Shown here piece by piece: positions 51,941-59,334 of a stretch of DNA of 64,000 bases; the stretch's first letter is position 1, and each line of letters begins with the position of its first letter. Source of the stretch: Streptomyces sp. AJS327 (GTDB taxonomy: Bacteria > Actinomycetota > Actinomycetes > Streptomycetales > Streptomycetaceae). Position numbers and translations under genes: made by a program. The stretch spans positions 1,078,501 through 1,142,500 of the forward strand of contig NZ_SKBR01000002.1 in assembly GCF_013450295.1 (NCBI RefSeq). The letters run 5' to 3'. The notes beneath the pieces were generated by a model that was given only the letters and a program-made list of their open reading frames with translations, was not told the origin of the DNA and did no database searches.

Positions 51941-53308
51941 TCAGAAGTCCCAGCCCTCGTCCTCCTCCGCGACCGGGTCGCCACCCGGTCCCGCGCGGAA
52001 CGCCTCGCCCGCCATCCCGGCGGTCAGCGTGGTGCCGTCGGCCGGGTCGATCAGCAGGAAGGAGCCGGTGCGCCGGGAGACCGCGTACGGGTCCACGGGC
52101 AGCGGCTCGGCGGTGCGCAACACCACCCGCCCGATGTCGTTGGCCTCCAGCCGCTCCGGCTCCGGGTGCTGGGAGAGGTCGTCCAGCGTGAGGCGCGACG
52201 GGATCTCCCGCACCAGCGCCTTCACCGTGCGGGTGGTGTGCTTGAGCAGCACCCGGTCGCCTGGGGCCAGCGGGCGGTCGTGCAGGTGGCAGACGGTCGC
52301 GGTGAGGTCCTGGCTGGGGGTCACGCCGGCGTCCGCCGGGACGATCACGTCCCCTCGGGAGACGTCCAGGTCGTCGGTGAGGCGCAGGGTGACCGACTGC
52401 GGGGCCCAGGCCAGGTCCACGGGCTCACCGAGCGCGTCGATGCCCTCCACGGTGCTGGTCCGGCCGGACGGCAGCACGGTCACCCGCTGCCCGACCCGGA
52501 GTACGCCGGAGGCCAACTGGCCGGCGTAGCCACGGTAGTCGGGGTGTTCGGCGGTCTGCGGGCGGATGACGTACTGCACCGGGAACCGCGCGACCTCCTC
52601 GTCCGGGTCGTGCGTGACGGCCACGGTCTCCAGGTGCTCCAGCACCGTCGGCCCGCCGTACCAGTCCATGTGCGCGGAGGGGGTGACCACGTTGTCGCCC
52701 TCCAGCGCCGAGATCGGGATGGTGGTCACCTCGGGCACGCCCAGCGAGGTCGCGTAGGCGGTGAACTCCTCGGCGATCCGGGCGAAGACCGGCTCCGCGT
52801 ATCCGGCCAGGTCCATCTTGTTGACCGCGAGCACCACGTGCGGCACCCGCAGCAGCGCGGCGACCGCCGCGTGCCGCCGCGTCTGCTCGACCACCCCGTG
52901 CCGCGCGTCGACCAGCAGGATCGCCAGCTCGGCGGTGGAGGCGCCGGTGACCATGTTGCGGGTGTACTGCACGTGCCCGGGGGTGTCCGCCAGGATGAAC
53001 CGCCGCCGTGGGGTGGCGAAGTAGCGGTAGGCCACGTCGATGGTGATGCCCTGCTCCCGCTCGGCCCGCAGCCCGTCGGTGAGCAGCGCCAGGTCGGGAG
53101 CCTCCTGGCCCCGGCTCTGCGAGGCCCGTTCGACGGCCTCCAGCTGGTCGCTCAGGATCGACTTGGAGTCGTGCAGCAACCGCCCCACCAGGGTGGACTT
53201 CCCGTCGTCGACGGAGCCCGCGGTGGCGAAGCGCAGCAGCGAGGCCGGCGCGAGACCCGCCTCGTCGACAGGGTGCTCGGGGTGCGTGGGGTGCGTGGGA
53301 GAGGTCAT
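51941..53308 (-). CDS. cysN: Sulfate adenylyltransferase subunit 1 (GTPase)
   Basis: A 455-residue GTPase subunit of ATP sulfurylase, which makes adenylyl sulfate (APS). G1 is GSVDDGKST (residues 31-39), G3 is DTPGHVQY, G4 is NKMD, and the translation-factor-like beta-barrel domains follow. It has no fused CysC kinase domain. It begins two bases after the cysD stop, so the pair is coupled. Confidence 0.93.
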   Translation of the reverse strand: MTSPTHPTHPEHPVDEAGLAPASLLRFATAGSVDDGKSTLVGRLLHDSKSILSDQLEAVERASQSRGQEAPDLALLTDGLRAEREQGITIDVAYRYFATPRRRFILADTPGHVQYTRNMVTGASTAELAILLVDARHGVVEQTRRHAAVAALLRVPHVVLAVNKMDLAGYAEPVFARIAEEFTAYATSLGVPEVTTIPISALEGDNVVTPSAHMDWYGGPTVLEHLETVAVTHDPDEEVARFPVQYVIRPQTAEHPDYRGYAGQLASGVLRVGQRVTVLPSGRTSTVEGIDALGEPVDLAWAPQSVTLRLTDDLDVSRGDVIVPADAGVTPSQDLTATVCHLHDRPLAPGDRVLLKHTTRTVKALVREIPSRLTLDDLSQHPEPERLEANDIGRVVLRTAEPLPVDPYAVSRRTGSFLLIDPADGTTLTAGMAGEAFRAGPGGDPVAEEDEGWDF

Positions 53309-53310
53309 GA

Positions 53311-54264
53311 CTAGAAGTACCCTTCGCGCTTGCGGTCTTCCATGGCCGCCTCGGACAGCTTGTCGTCGGCCCGGGTCGCGCCCCGCTCCGTCAGCCGGGA
53401 CGCCGCGATCTCCGCGATGACCTTCTCGATGGTGTCCGCCTCCGAGTCGACGGCGCCGGTGCAGGACATGTCCCCGACCGTGCGGTAGCGCACCCGGCGC
53501 CGCTCCACCGTCTCGCCCTCGCCCGGGCCGCCCCACCCGCCGGGGGCCAGCCACATCCCGGAGCGGGCGAAGACCTCCCGCTCGTGCGCGTAGTAGATCG
53601 AGGGGAGTTCGATCCGCTCGCGCGCGATGTACTGCCACACGTCCAGCTCGGTCCAGTTGGAGAGCGGGAAGACCCGCACGTGCTCGCCCGGCGCGTGCCG
53701 CCCGTTGTACAGCTGCCACAGCTCGGGGCGCTGCCGCCGCGGGTCCCAGCCGCCGAACTCGTCGCGCAGGGAGAACACCCGCTCCTTGGCGCGGGCCTTC
53801 TCCTCGTCCCGCCGTCCGCCGCCGAAGACCGCGTCGAACCGGTCCTGGTTGATGGCGTCCAGCAGTGGCACCGTCTGGAGGGGGTTGCGGGTGCCGTCCG
53901 GGCGCTCCCGCAGCCGCCCGGAGTCGAGGTACTCCTGCACCGCGGCGACCCGCAGCCGCAGCCCGTGCCGGGCGACGGTGCGGTCCCGGTAGTCCAGCAC
54001 CTCGGGGAAGTTGTGGCCGGTGTCGACGTGCAGCAGCGCGAAGGGCGGCGGCGCCGGGGCGAACGCCTTCAGCGCCAGGTGCAGCATGACGATGGAGTCC
54101 TTGCCGCCGGAGAAGAGGATGACCGGGCGCTCGAACTCGCCCGCCACCTCGCGGAAGACGTGCACCGCCTCCGACTCCAGCGCGTCCAGGTGGGACAGCC
54201 CGTGGGGACGGTTCCCGGTCCCCCCGGCCGCCGCGTTCGCCGTGGACGTGATTGCCGTGGTCAC
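53311..54264 (-). CDS. cysD: Sulfate adenylyltransferase subunit 2
   Basis: A 317-residue catalytic subunit of ATP sulfurylase. The PP-loop reads LFSGGKDSIVML, and HVDTGHNFPEVLDYRD, FGGGRRDEEKARAKER and SNWTELDVWQYI are family motifs. The C-terminus ends AAMEDRKREGYF, which is highly conserved. The GTG start at 54264 has GAGAGGGG upstream. Confidence 0.95.
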   Translation of the reverse strand: MTTAITSTANAAAGGTGNRPHGLSHLDALESEAVHVFREVAGEFERPVILFSGGKDSIVMLHLALKAFAPAPPPFALLHVDTGHNFPEVLDYRDRTVARHGLRLRVAAVQEYLDSGRLRERPDGTRNPLQTVPLLDAINQDRFDAVFGGGRRDEEKARAKERVFSLRDEFGGWDPRRQRPELWQLYNGRHAPGEHVRVFPLSNWTELDVWQYIARERIELPSIYYAHEREVFARSGMWLAPGGWGGPGEGETVERRRVRYRTVGDMSCTGAVDSEADTIEKVIAEIAASRLTERGATRADDKLSEAAMEDRKREGYF

Positions 54265-54310
54265 GCTCTGCCCCTCTCGTTCGGGTGAGTCCTTGCCGGG
54301 TGCGTCTCGC

Positions 54311-54862
54311 TCACAGGAGCCCCCGCTCCGATAGCAGCGCGCGCAGCGCCTCCGCCGACTCCGGCACGCTCTGCTGGTGTGCCGCGATCCGCAGGTCCGG
54401 GGAGGCCGGGGGCTCGTAGGGGTCGTCCACCCCGGTGAGCCCGGAGATCTCCCCGGCGGCCTGCCGCGCGTAGAGGCCCTTCACGTCCCGCTGGGAGCAG
54501 ACCTCGACGGGGGTGGCGACGTGCACCTCCAGGTAGCCGGTGCCCTCCGCCCGGTGCCGCTCGCGGACCGCCTCCCGGCTGTCCGCGTACGGCGCGATGA
54601 CCGGCACGAGGACGGTCACCCCGTGTGAGGCCAGCAGTTCGGCGACGAAGCCGATCCGCTGGACGTTGGTGTCCCGGTCACCGCGGGTGAAGCCGAGCCC
54701 GGCGGAGAGGAAGGTGCGGATCTCGTCCCCGTCCAGCACCTCGACCCGCCGTCCCTCGGCGGCCAGCCGCTCGGCCAGCGCCCGCGCGATCGTCGTCTTG
54801 CCCGCGCTGGGCAGGCCGGTCAGCCAGACCGTGGCCCCCACCGGGGTGCCGCGCTCACTCAT
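54311..54862 (-). CDS. cysC: Adenylylsulfate kinase
   Basis: A 183-residue kinase that phosphorylates APS to PAPS. The P-loop is TGLPSAGKTT, DGDEIR and GFTRGDRDTN bind the nucleotide and APS, and VKGLYARQAAGEI is the lid region. It lies 46 bases upstream of cysD. A GGGAG is found both right at the ATG and ten bases earlier. Confidence 0.92.
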   Translation of the reverse strand: MSERGTPVGATVWLTGLPSAGKTTIARALAERLAAEGRRVEVLDGDEIRTFLSAGLGFTRGDRDTNVQRIGFVAELLASHGVTVLVPVIAPYADSREAVRERHRAEGTGYLEVHVATPVEVCSQRDVKGLYARQAAGEISGLTGVDDPYEPPASPDLRIAAHQQSVPESAEALRALLSERGLL

Positions 54863-54939
54863 CTCCCGCTCAACTCCCGTTCGCCGACCGTGGTCCGCTT
54901 CGTAGCGCGCCGTCCCCCGGGTTCTTCCCGGTGCCGCGC

Positions 54940-55647
54940 TCACAGATGGATTCCGCACTCGGTCTTCCCGCTGCCCGCCCAGCGGCCCGCCCGCGCGTCC
55001 TCGCCCTCCCGCACCCGCCGGGTGCAGGGGGCGCAGCCCACCGAGGCGTAGCCGTCGGTCAGCAGCGGGTTGGTGAGCACGCCGTGCTCGGCCACGTACG
55101 CGTCCACGTCGTCCTGGGTCCAGCGGGCGATGGGTGCGATCTTCACCTTGCGCCGCCGCTCGTCCCAGGCGACGACGGGAGTGTGGGCGCGGGTCGGCGA
55201 CTCGTCCCGGCGCAGCCCGGTCGCCCAGGCGTCGTAGGGCCGCAGCCCCGTCTCCAGGGGCGCCACCTTCCGCAGGGCGCAGCAGCGGTCGGGGTCGCGG
55301 TCGTGCAGCTTCGGGCCGTACTCCGCGTCCTGCTGGGCGACGGTCCGCTCCGGGGTGAGCGTGACCACGCGGACGTCCAGCACGGCGTCGACCGCGTCCC
55401 GCGTGCCGAGGGTCTCGGGGAAGTGGTAGCCGGTGTCGAGGAAGACCACGTCCACCCCGGGCCGGGCCCGGGACGCCAGGTGGGCGACGACCGCGTCCTC
55501 CATCGAGGAGGTGACGGCGAAGCGGTCACCGAAGGTGGCGGCGGCCCAGCGCAGCACCTCCAGGGCGGGGGCCTCCTCCAGCTCCCGGCCCGCCCGTTCG
55601 GCCAGTTCCCGCAGCTCCGACGCCGAGTGCCGTTCGGTGACGGTCAT
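54940..55647 (-). CDS. cysH: APS/PAPS reductase with 4Fe-4S cysteine set
   Basis: A 235-residue reductase that turns activated sulfate into sulfite using thioredoxin. It has the cluster cysteines CC in RCCALRK and CxxC in GCAPCTR, plus the catalytic Cys in the C-terminal TECGIHL. The CC...CxxC set marks the APS-reductase type, though such enzymes may also use PAPS. The ATG overlaps the stop of the small upstream protein by four bases. Confidence 0.92.
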   Translation of the reverse strand: MTVTERHSASELRELAERAGRELEEAPALEVLRWAAATFGDRFAVTSSMEDAVVAHLASRARPGVDVVFLDTGYHFPETLGTRDAVDAVLDVRVVTLTPERTVAQQDAEYGPKLHDRDPDRCCALRKVAPLETGLRPYDAWATGLRRDESPTRAHTPVVAWDERRRKVKIAPIARWTQDDVDAYVAEHGVLTNPLLTDGYASVGCAPCTRRVREGEDARAGRWAGSGKTECGIHL

Positions 55648-55889
55648 ATCGCCCGGCTCCCCTCGTGGTGGCCGCTCCAGACGGAGTGCCGGTGGTGGAC
55701 GGGGTGGTCGTGCCCGGGGTGGTGCGGCAGCCCGGAGGCGAGCAGCCCGAGGAAGGAGAGCGCGAAGGCGCGGTTGCAGGCGGCGCACTCCCAGGAGGCG
55801 CCCGCCGCGCGGCCGGTGGCCGCCTCGGAGGGCCGCAGGTCCTCGTCTCCGCAGTAGGGGCAGTAGAAGGGGGCGGCGCGCTCACTCAT
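55644..55889 (-). CDS. Small two-CxxC protein with His-rich tail, between sirA and cysH
   Basis: An 81-residue protein. The N-terminal part has a zinc-ribbon-like pair, FYCPYCGDED and WECAACNRAF. The C-terminal tail is packed with His (LPHHPGHDHPVHHRHSVWSG). Both ends overlap neighbours by four bases (ATGA), so it is translated in strict coupling with sirA and cysH. By position it may help metal or cluster supply or act as a redox partner. That is an inference. Confidence 0.8.
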   Translation of the reverse strand: MSERAAPFYCPYCGDEDLRPSEAATGRAAGASWECAACNRAFALSFLGLLASGLPHHPGHDHPVHHRHSVWSGHHEGSRAI

Positions 55890-57583
55890 GCCAGGTCCCC
55901 CTCGTCCGCGCGGGCCACCCACTGGGCGAACCGCTCGCCGTCCCGCCGCTGTGCCAGGAAGGCGCGCAGTACCCGCTCGACGTAGTCGGCCAGCCCGTCC
56001 GCGGTGACCTTGAGCCCCCGCACCTTCCGGCCGAAGCCGGGCTCCAGCCCGAGGGAGCCGCCCAGGTGCACCTGGTAGCCCTCGACCTGCCGCCCCTGCG
56101 CGTCGGTCACCAGCTGTCCCTTGAGGCCGATGTCGGCGGTCTGGATCCGGGCGCAGGAGTTGGGGCAGCCGTTGAGGTTGATGGTGAGCGGTTCGTCGAA
56201 CTCCGGGAGGCGCTGCTCCAGTTCGTCGATCAGCCAGGAGCCGCGCCCCTTGGTCTCGACGATGGCGAGCTTGCAGAACTCGATGCCGGTGCAGGCCATG
56301 GTGCCGCGCCGGAACACGGACGGCTCGGCTGTCAGCCCGAGCGCGTCCAGCCCCTCGGTGAGGGAGGTCACCTGGTCCTCGGGGACGTCCAGGATCAGCA
56401 TCTTCTGCTCGGCGGTGGTCCGCACCCGCCCGGAGCCGTGTGACTCCGCGAGATCCGCGATCTTGGTGAGCTTGGCGCCGTCGACGCGGCCGACGCGGGG
56501 CGCGAAGCCCACGTAGTAGCGGCCGTCGCGCTGCCGGTGCGCGCCGACGTGGTCGCGCCAGCGGTGGGTGGGCGCCTCCGGCGCCGGGCCGTCGGCCATG
56601 CGGCGCAGCAGGTACTCGTCCTCCAGCACCCGCCGGAACTTCTCCGGACCCCAGTCCGCGAGGAGGAACTTGAGGCGGGCGCGGGTGCGCAGCCGCCGGT
56701 AGCCGTAGTCCCGGAACACCGAGACGACGCCCTCGTGGACGTCCGCGACCTCCTCCAGCGGCACCCAGGCGCCGAGCCGGACACCGATCTTCGGGTTGGT
56801 GGAGAGGCCCCCGCCGACCCACACGTCGAACCCGGGCCCGTACTCCGGGTGTTCGACGCCGACGAAGGCCACGTCGTTGATCTCGTGGGCCACGTCGAGC
56901 AGGGGCGATCCGGAGATCGCGCTCTTGAACTTGCGCGGCAGGTTCGAGTAGGCGGGGTTGCCGACGACGCGGCGGTGGATCTCCTCGACGGCCGGGGTGC
57001 CGTCGATGATCTCGTCGGCGGCGATCCCGGCGACCGGGGAGCCCAGGATCACGCGCGGGGTGTCACCGCACGCCTCGGTGGTGGAGAGCCCGACGCCCTC
57101 CAGACGGCGCCAGATCTCCGGCACGTCCTCCACCCGGATCCAGTGGTACTGCACGTTCTGCCGGTCGGTGATGTCGGCGGTGCCGCGCGCGAACTCCTGG
57201 GAGATGTCGCCCAGGACGCGCAGCTGGCCGGTGGTCAGCCGTCCGCCGTCGATCCGTACCCGGAGCATGAAGAACTCGTCGTCCAGCTCCTCCGGTTCGA
57301 GGACGGCGGTCTTGCCCCCGCTGATGCCGGGCTTGCGCTGGGTGTAGAGACCCCACCAGCGCATCCGGCCCCGCAGGTCCGCGCCGTCGATGGAGTCGAA
57401 TCCCTGGTGCGCGTAGATCGTCTCAATACGTGTCCGTACATTGAGACCGTCGTCGTCCTTCTTGTTCTGCTCGTTTCCGTTCAGCGGGGTGAGGTGGCCA
57501 GCGGCCCACTGGCCCTCACCCCGGTGGCGTCCGGCTTTGCGGCGGCTCGGGGAAGTGGGGCGTGCTGGCGGGGAGTCGGCCAT
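55886..57583 (-). CDS. sirA: Assimilatory ferredoxin-sulfite reductase
   Basis: A 565-residue enzyme that reduces sulfite to sulfide with sirohaem and a [4Fe-4S] cluster. The four cluster cysteines lie in ACTGIEFC and NGCPNSC. Two related halves are seen (GQLRVLGDISQEFARGTADI and the later RVRTTAEQKMLI). It is the first structural gene of the operon. AAGGA lies nine bases before the ATG. The related nitrite reductases share these motifs, but the cys context favours sulfite. Confidence 0.9.
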   Translation of the reverse strand: MADSPPARPTSPSRRKAGRHRGEGQWAAGHLTPLNGNEQNKKDDDGLNVRTRIETIYAHQGFDSIDGADLRGRMRWWGLYTQRKPGISGGKTAVLEPEELDDEFFMLRVRIDGGRLTTGQLRVLGDISQEFARGTADITDRQNVQYHWIRVEDVPEIWRRLEGVGLSTTEACGDTPRVILGSPVAGIAADEIIDGTPAVEEIHRRVVGNPAYSNLPRKFKSAISGSPLLDVAHEINDVAFVGVEHPEYGPGFDVWVGGGLSTNPKIGVRLGAWVPLEEVADVHEGVVSVFRDYGYRRLRTRARLKFLLADWGPEKFRRVLEDEYLLRRMADGPAPEAPTHRWRDHVGAHRQRDGRYYVGFAPRVGRVDGAKLTKIADLAESHGSGRVRTTAEQKMLILDVPEDQVTSLTEGLDALGLTAEPSVFRRGTMACTGIEFCKLAIVETKGRGSWLIDELEQRLPEFDEPLTINLNGCPNSCARIQTADIGLKGQLVTDAQGRQVEGYQVHLGGSLGLEPGFGRKVRGLKVTADGLADYVERVLRAFLAQRRDGERFAQWVARADEGDLA

Positions 57584-57770
57584 GGCGACAGGTCCTTCGG
57601 GCAGGCTCGGGCAGGCTCAGGTGGACTGCGGGGACGCTACGAACAGCTTCTGGCCAGCGCGGATGCGCGCTCGCCGCACGTGACTCAGCGGTGCGGTGCC
57701 GGGAGGGCGGGCTCACCCGCCGCGTTGCGGGCGGCTCCGGATGACGGCGGTGCTGGAGGTGCTGGGACTG
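57584..57770 (-). promoter_or_regulatory. Possible attenuator region between leader peptide and sirA
   Basis: This 187-base stretch has G/C-rich segments able to pair, for example CCGCCGC with GCGGGCGG near 57720-57732, next to a GCGGG/CCCGC hairpin. Alternative folding dependent on leader translation is plausible. I could not compute the folds. Confidence 0.35.
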
Positions 57771-57854
57771 TCAGCCCGCGCGACAGATGGCGCTGGACAT
57801 GCGGCCGTAGTCGACGTGGCGTCGACTCACCAGGGCGATTCCAGCGCGGGACAT
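57771..57854 (-). CDS. Cysteine-type leader peptide before sirA
   Basis: A 27-residue peptide (MSRAGIALVSRRHVD then YGRMSSAICRAG) with the pattern L-x-x-R-x-H-x-D-x-x-R and a single Cys two codons from a basic residue. This is the hallmark I recall for actinobacterial putative leader peptides placed before sulfur genes. Translation through the late Cys codon could report Cys-tRNA supply and control read-through into sirA, 188 bases downstream. No ribosome site precedes the ATG. Confidence 0.65.
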   Translation of the reverse strand: MSRAGIALVSRRHVDYGRMSSAICRAG

Positions 57855-58131
57855 GGAGGAAGCGTGGCATGGCCATCTGAGGCCAGTCCACCGTCTTCCG
57901 TAATATGGACGAAAGAGTCTCGTCATGTGAGCCAACGGTTCCGCTCGCGCCGGTTCCCCGGCGCGGCGCCCGCGATCCGCTGGACCCGCGCGCTCACCCA
58001 AGCGCCGTGCGCCGACAGCCCGTTGACCCCGGCGCGGGCCCGTTCGTCGCCACTCCGCCGGTGCTGGGTCGTCCACCCCGCGCCACCCGCCGTCCCGTCG
58101 TCGGCTCTGCCACCGCCCTGTTCGGTGGCCG

Positions 58132-58163
58132 GGGTGCCCGGGTGCCCGGGTGCCCGGGTGCCC
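58132..58163. repeat. Four tandem copies of GGGTGCCC
   Basis: The 8-base unit is repeated four times without error, and each unit is itself nearly self-complementary when adjacent copies pair. It lies in non-coding DNA. Confidence 0.8.
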
Positions 58164-58603
58164 GGTGGCCGGTGCGGCCTGGAGGGCGCGCCCCGGAGGT
58201 GACGGGGGAGTGGCGCCGGGGGAGGTGGGGCGGTGGAGACTCCGAGCGTGGCGGCGCGCGCCGGTGGGTGCGCCGACGTTCACCCGTTCCCTTCTGGTTC
58301 GCCCGGAAAGGCGGGAGTTTGGAGCACGTTCACCGTTTCTCCCATTTATCCCACTTCTCGCGATCCTCCTTTTTGTCCGCCCTGCCGTGCTATGGGCGAG
58401 TGAGCGTCATCCGGTGTGGGGCCGCTGTGCGATCCGGTCGGGGACGTTCCGGGGCGGAGAAGGGCACTCGGGCAGCTGGTGGGGGCGGTCCGAGCCGGGT
58501 CGGAGCGGAGTGGAGTGGGACGGAGATGGAGCGGACGGTCAACGGCCGTCGTACGGGGCGGAGTTGCAGCGCCCGGGTCCGCATCGTCCATGATGTGAGA
58601 CGC

Positions 58604-58621
58604 GGATCCCGTGCGGGATCC
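58604..58621. repeat. Palindrome GGATCCCG-TG-CGGGATCC
   Basis: A perfect 8-bp dyad with a 2-base centre lies 28 bases beyond the GNAT stop on the minus strand. It can act as a terminator or as a binding site. Confidence 0.55.
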
Positions 58622-58648
58622 CGTGGAGCCGGCGCCGACCGCCTCCGT

Positions 58649-59221
58649 TCACCCGGCGGGCCAGGGCGCGGACGGCGGGACCGTCGGCTCCGAACTCTCC
58701 TCGGTGCGGAACAGCCGGAAGCCGCGCGCCTGGTAGGCGCCGAGCGCCGCCGGACTGTCCCGGCTACAGGTGTGCACCCACACCCGGCGGGTGGCGGGCC
58801 GCTCGGGCCACCGCTCGGCCAGGTCCCAGGCGCGCGCCGTTCCCCAGGTCAGCAGGTGCCCGCCGACGCCACGCCCCTGGAAGGCGGGCAGCAACCCGAA
58901 GTGGCTGATCTCCACCGTGCCCTCCTCCTGCGGGTCGAGTTCGATGTACCCGGCCGGGGTGCCCCACTCGTAGGCGACCCAGGTCTCCATGGCCGGGCGG
59001 TCCAGGAACTCCAGCCACTGGCGGTACGTCCAGGGCAGCCGGTCGCCCCACTGGTAGTCGCCGCCGACCGCGTCGTACAGGAAGCGGCTGAACTCCGGGC
59101 TGGGCACCTCGGCCCGTACCACCCGCACCCCCCGGGGTGCCTCGGGGCCGGGCGGGACGAGGTCCTCCGGCGCGAGCTGTTCCAGGGACCAGGTGGTGAC
59201 GGCGGTGCTGCTGCTGTTCAT
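58649..59221 (-). CDS. GNAT family N-acetyltransferase
   Basis: A 190-residue acetyltransferase. The acetyl-CoA loop reads LLPAFQGRGVGGHLL, preceded by the beta-strand VEISHFGL. AALGAYQARGFRLFR matches the usual motif B. Substrate unknown. The ribosome site is poor (GAGC eight bases upstream). The gene stands alone. Confidence 0.85.
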   Translation of the reverse strand: MNSSSTAVTTWSLEQLAPEDLVPPGPEAPRGVRVVRAEVPSPEFSRFLYDAVGGDYQWGDRLPWTYRQWLEFLDRPAMETWVAYEWGTPAGYIELDPQEEGTVEISHFGLLPAFQGRGVGGHLLTWGTARAWDLAERWPERPATRRVWVHTCSRDSPAALGAYQARGFRLFRTEESSEPTVPPSAPWPAG

Positions 59222-59334
59222 GGCGCAAGCTCAGCACAGCCGTCACCGCGCGGCACACCCGGCCCGTGCCCCGCGCGGAACTCCCCGCCCGCGCGGAGGC
59301 ACCGGGATCGCGCGGGCACGGGGCGGCGCGAGGC

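Larger units (their letters stand above)
57855..58648. other. Long intergenic region left of the GNAT gene
   Basis: About 790 bases hold the promoter of the sulfur operon near 57900 (AT-rich, with TAATATGG on the plus strand). There is a short tandem repeat at 58132-58163, an unusually AT-rich patch at 58300-58400 and a palindrome at 58604-58621. Open frames exist but none has a recognisable product or ribosome site. Confidence 0.5.

Noticed and set aside
58276..58345. GTTCACC-like words resembling PHO boxes
   Set aside because: The spacing between words is not 11 or 22 bases and no gene starts just downstream on that strand.
58150..58593. 147-codon plus-strand frame in the gap left of the GNAT gene
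   Set aside because: It starts inside the tandem repeat, has no ribosome site and shows no recognisable product.
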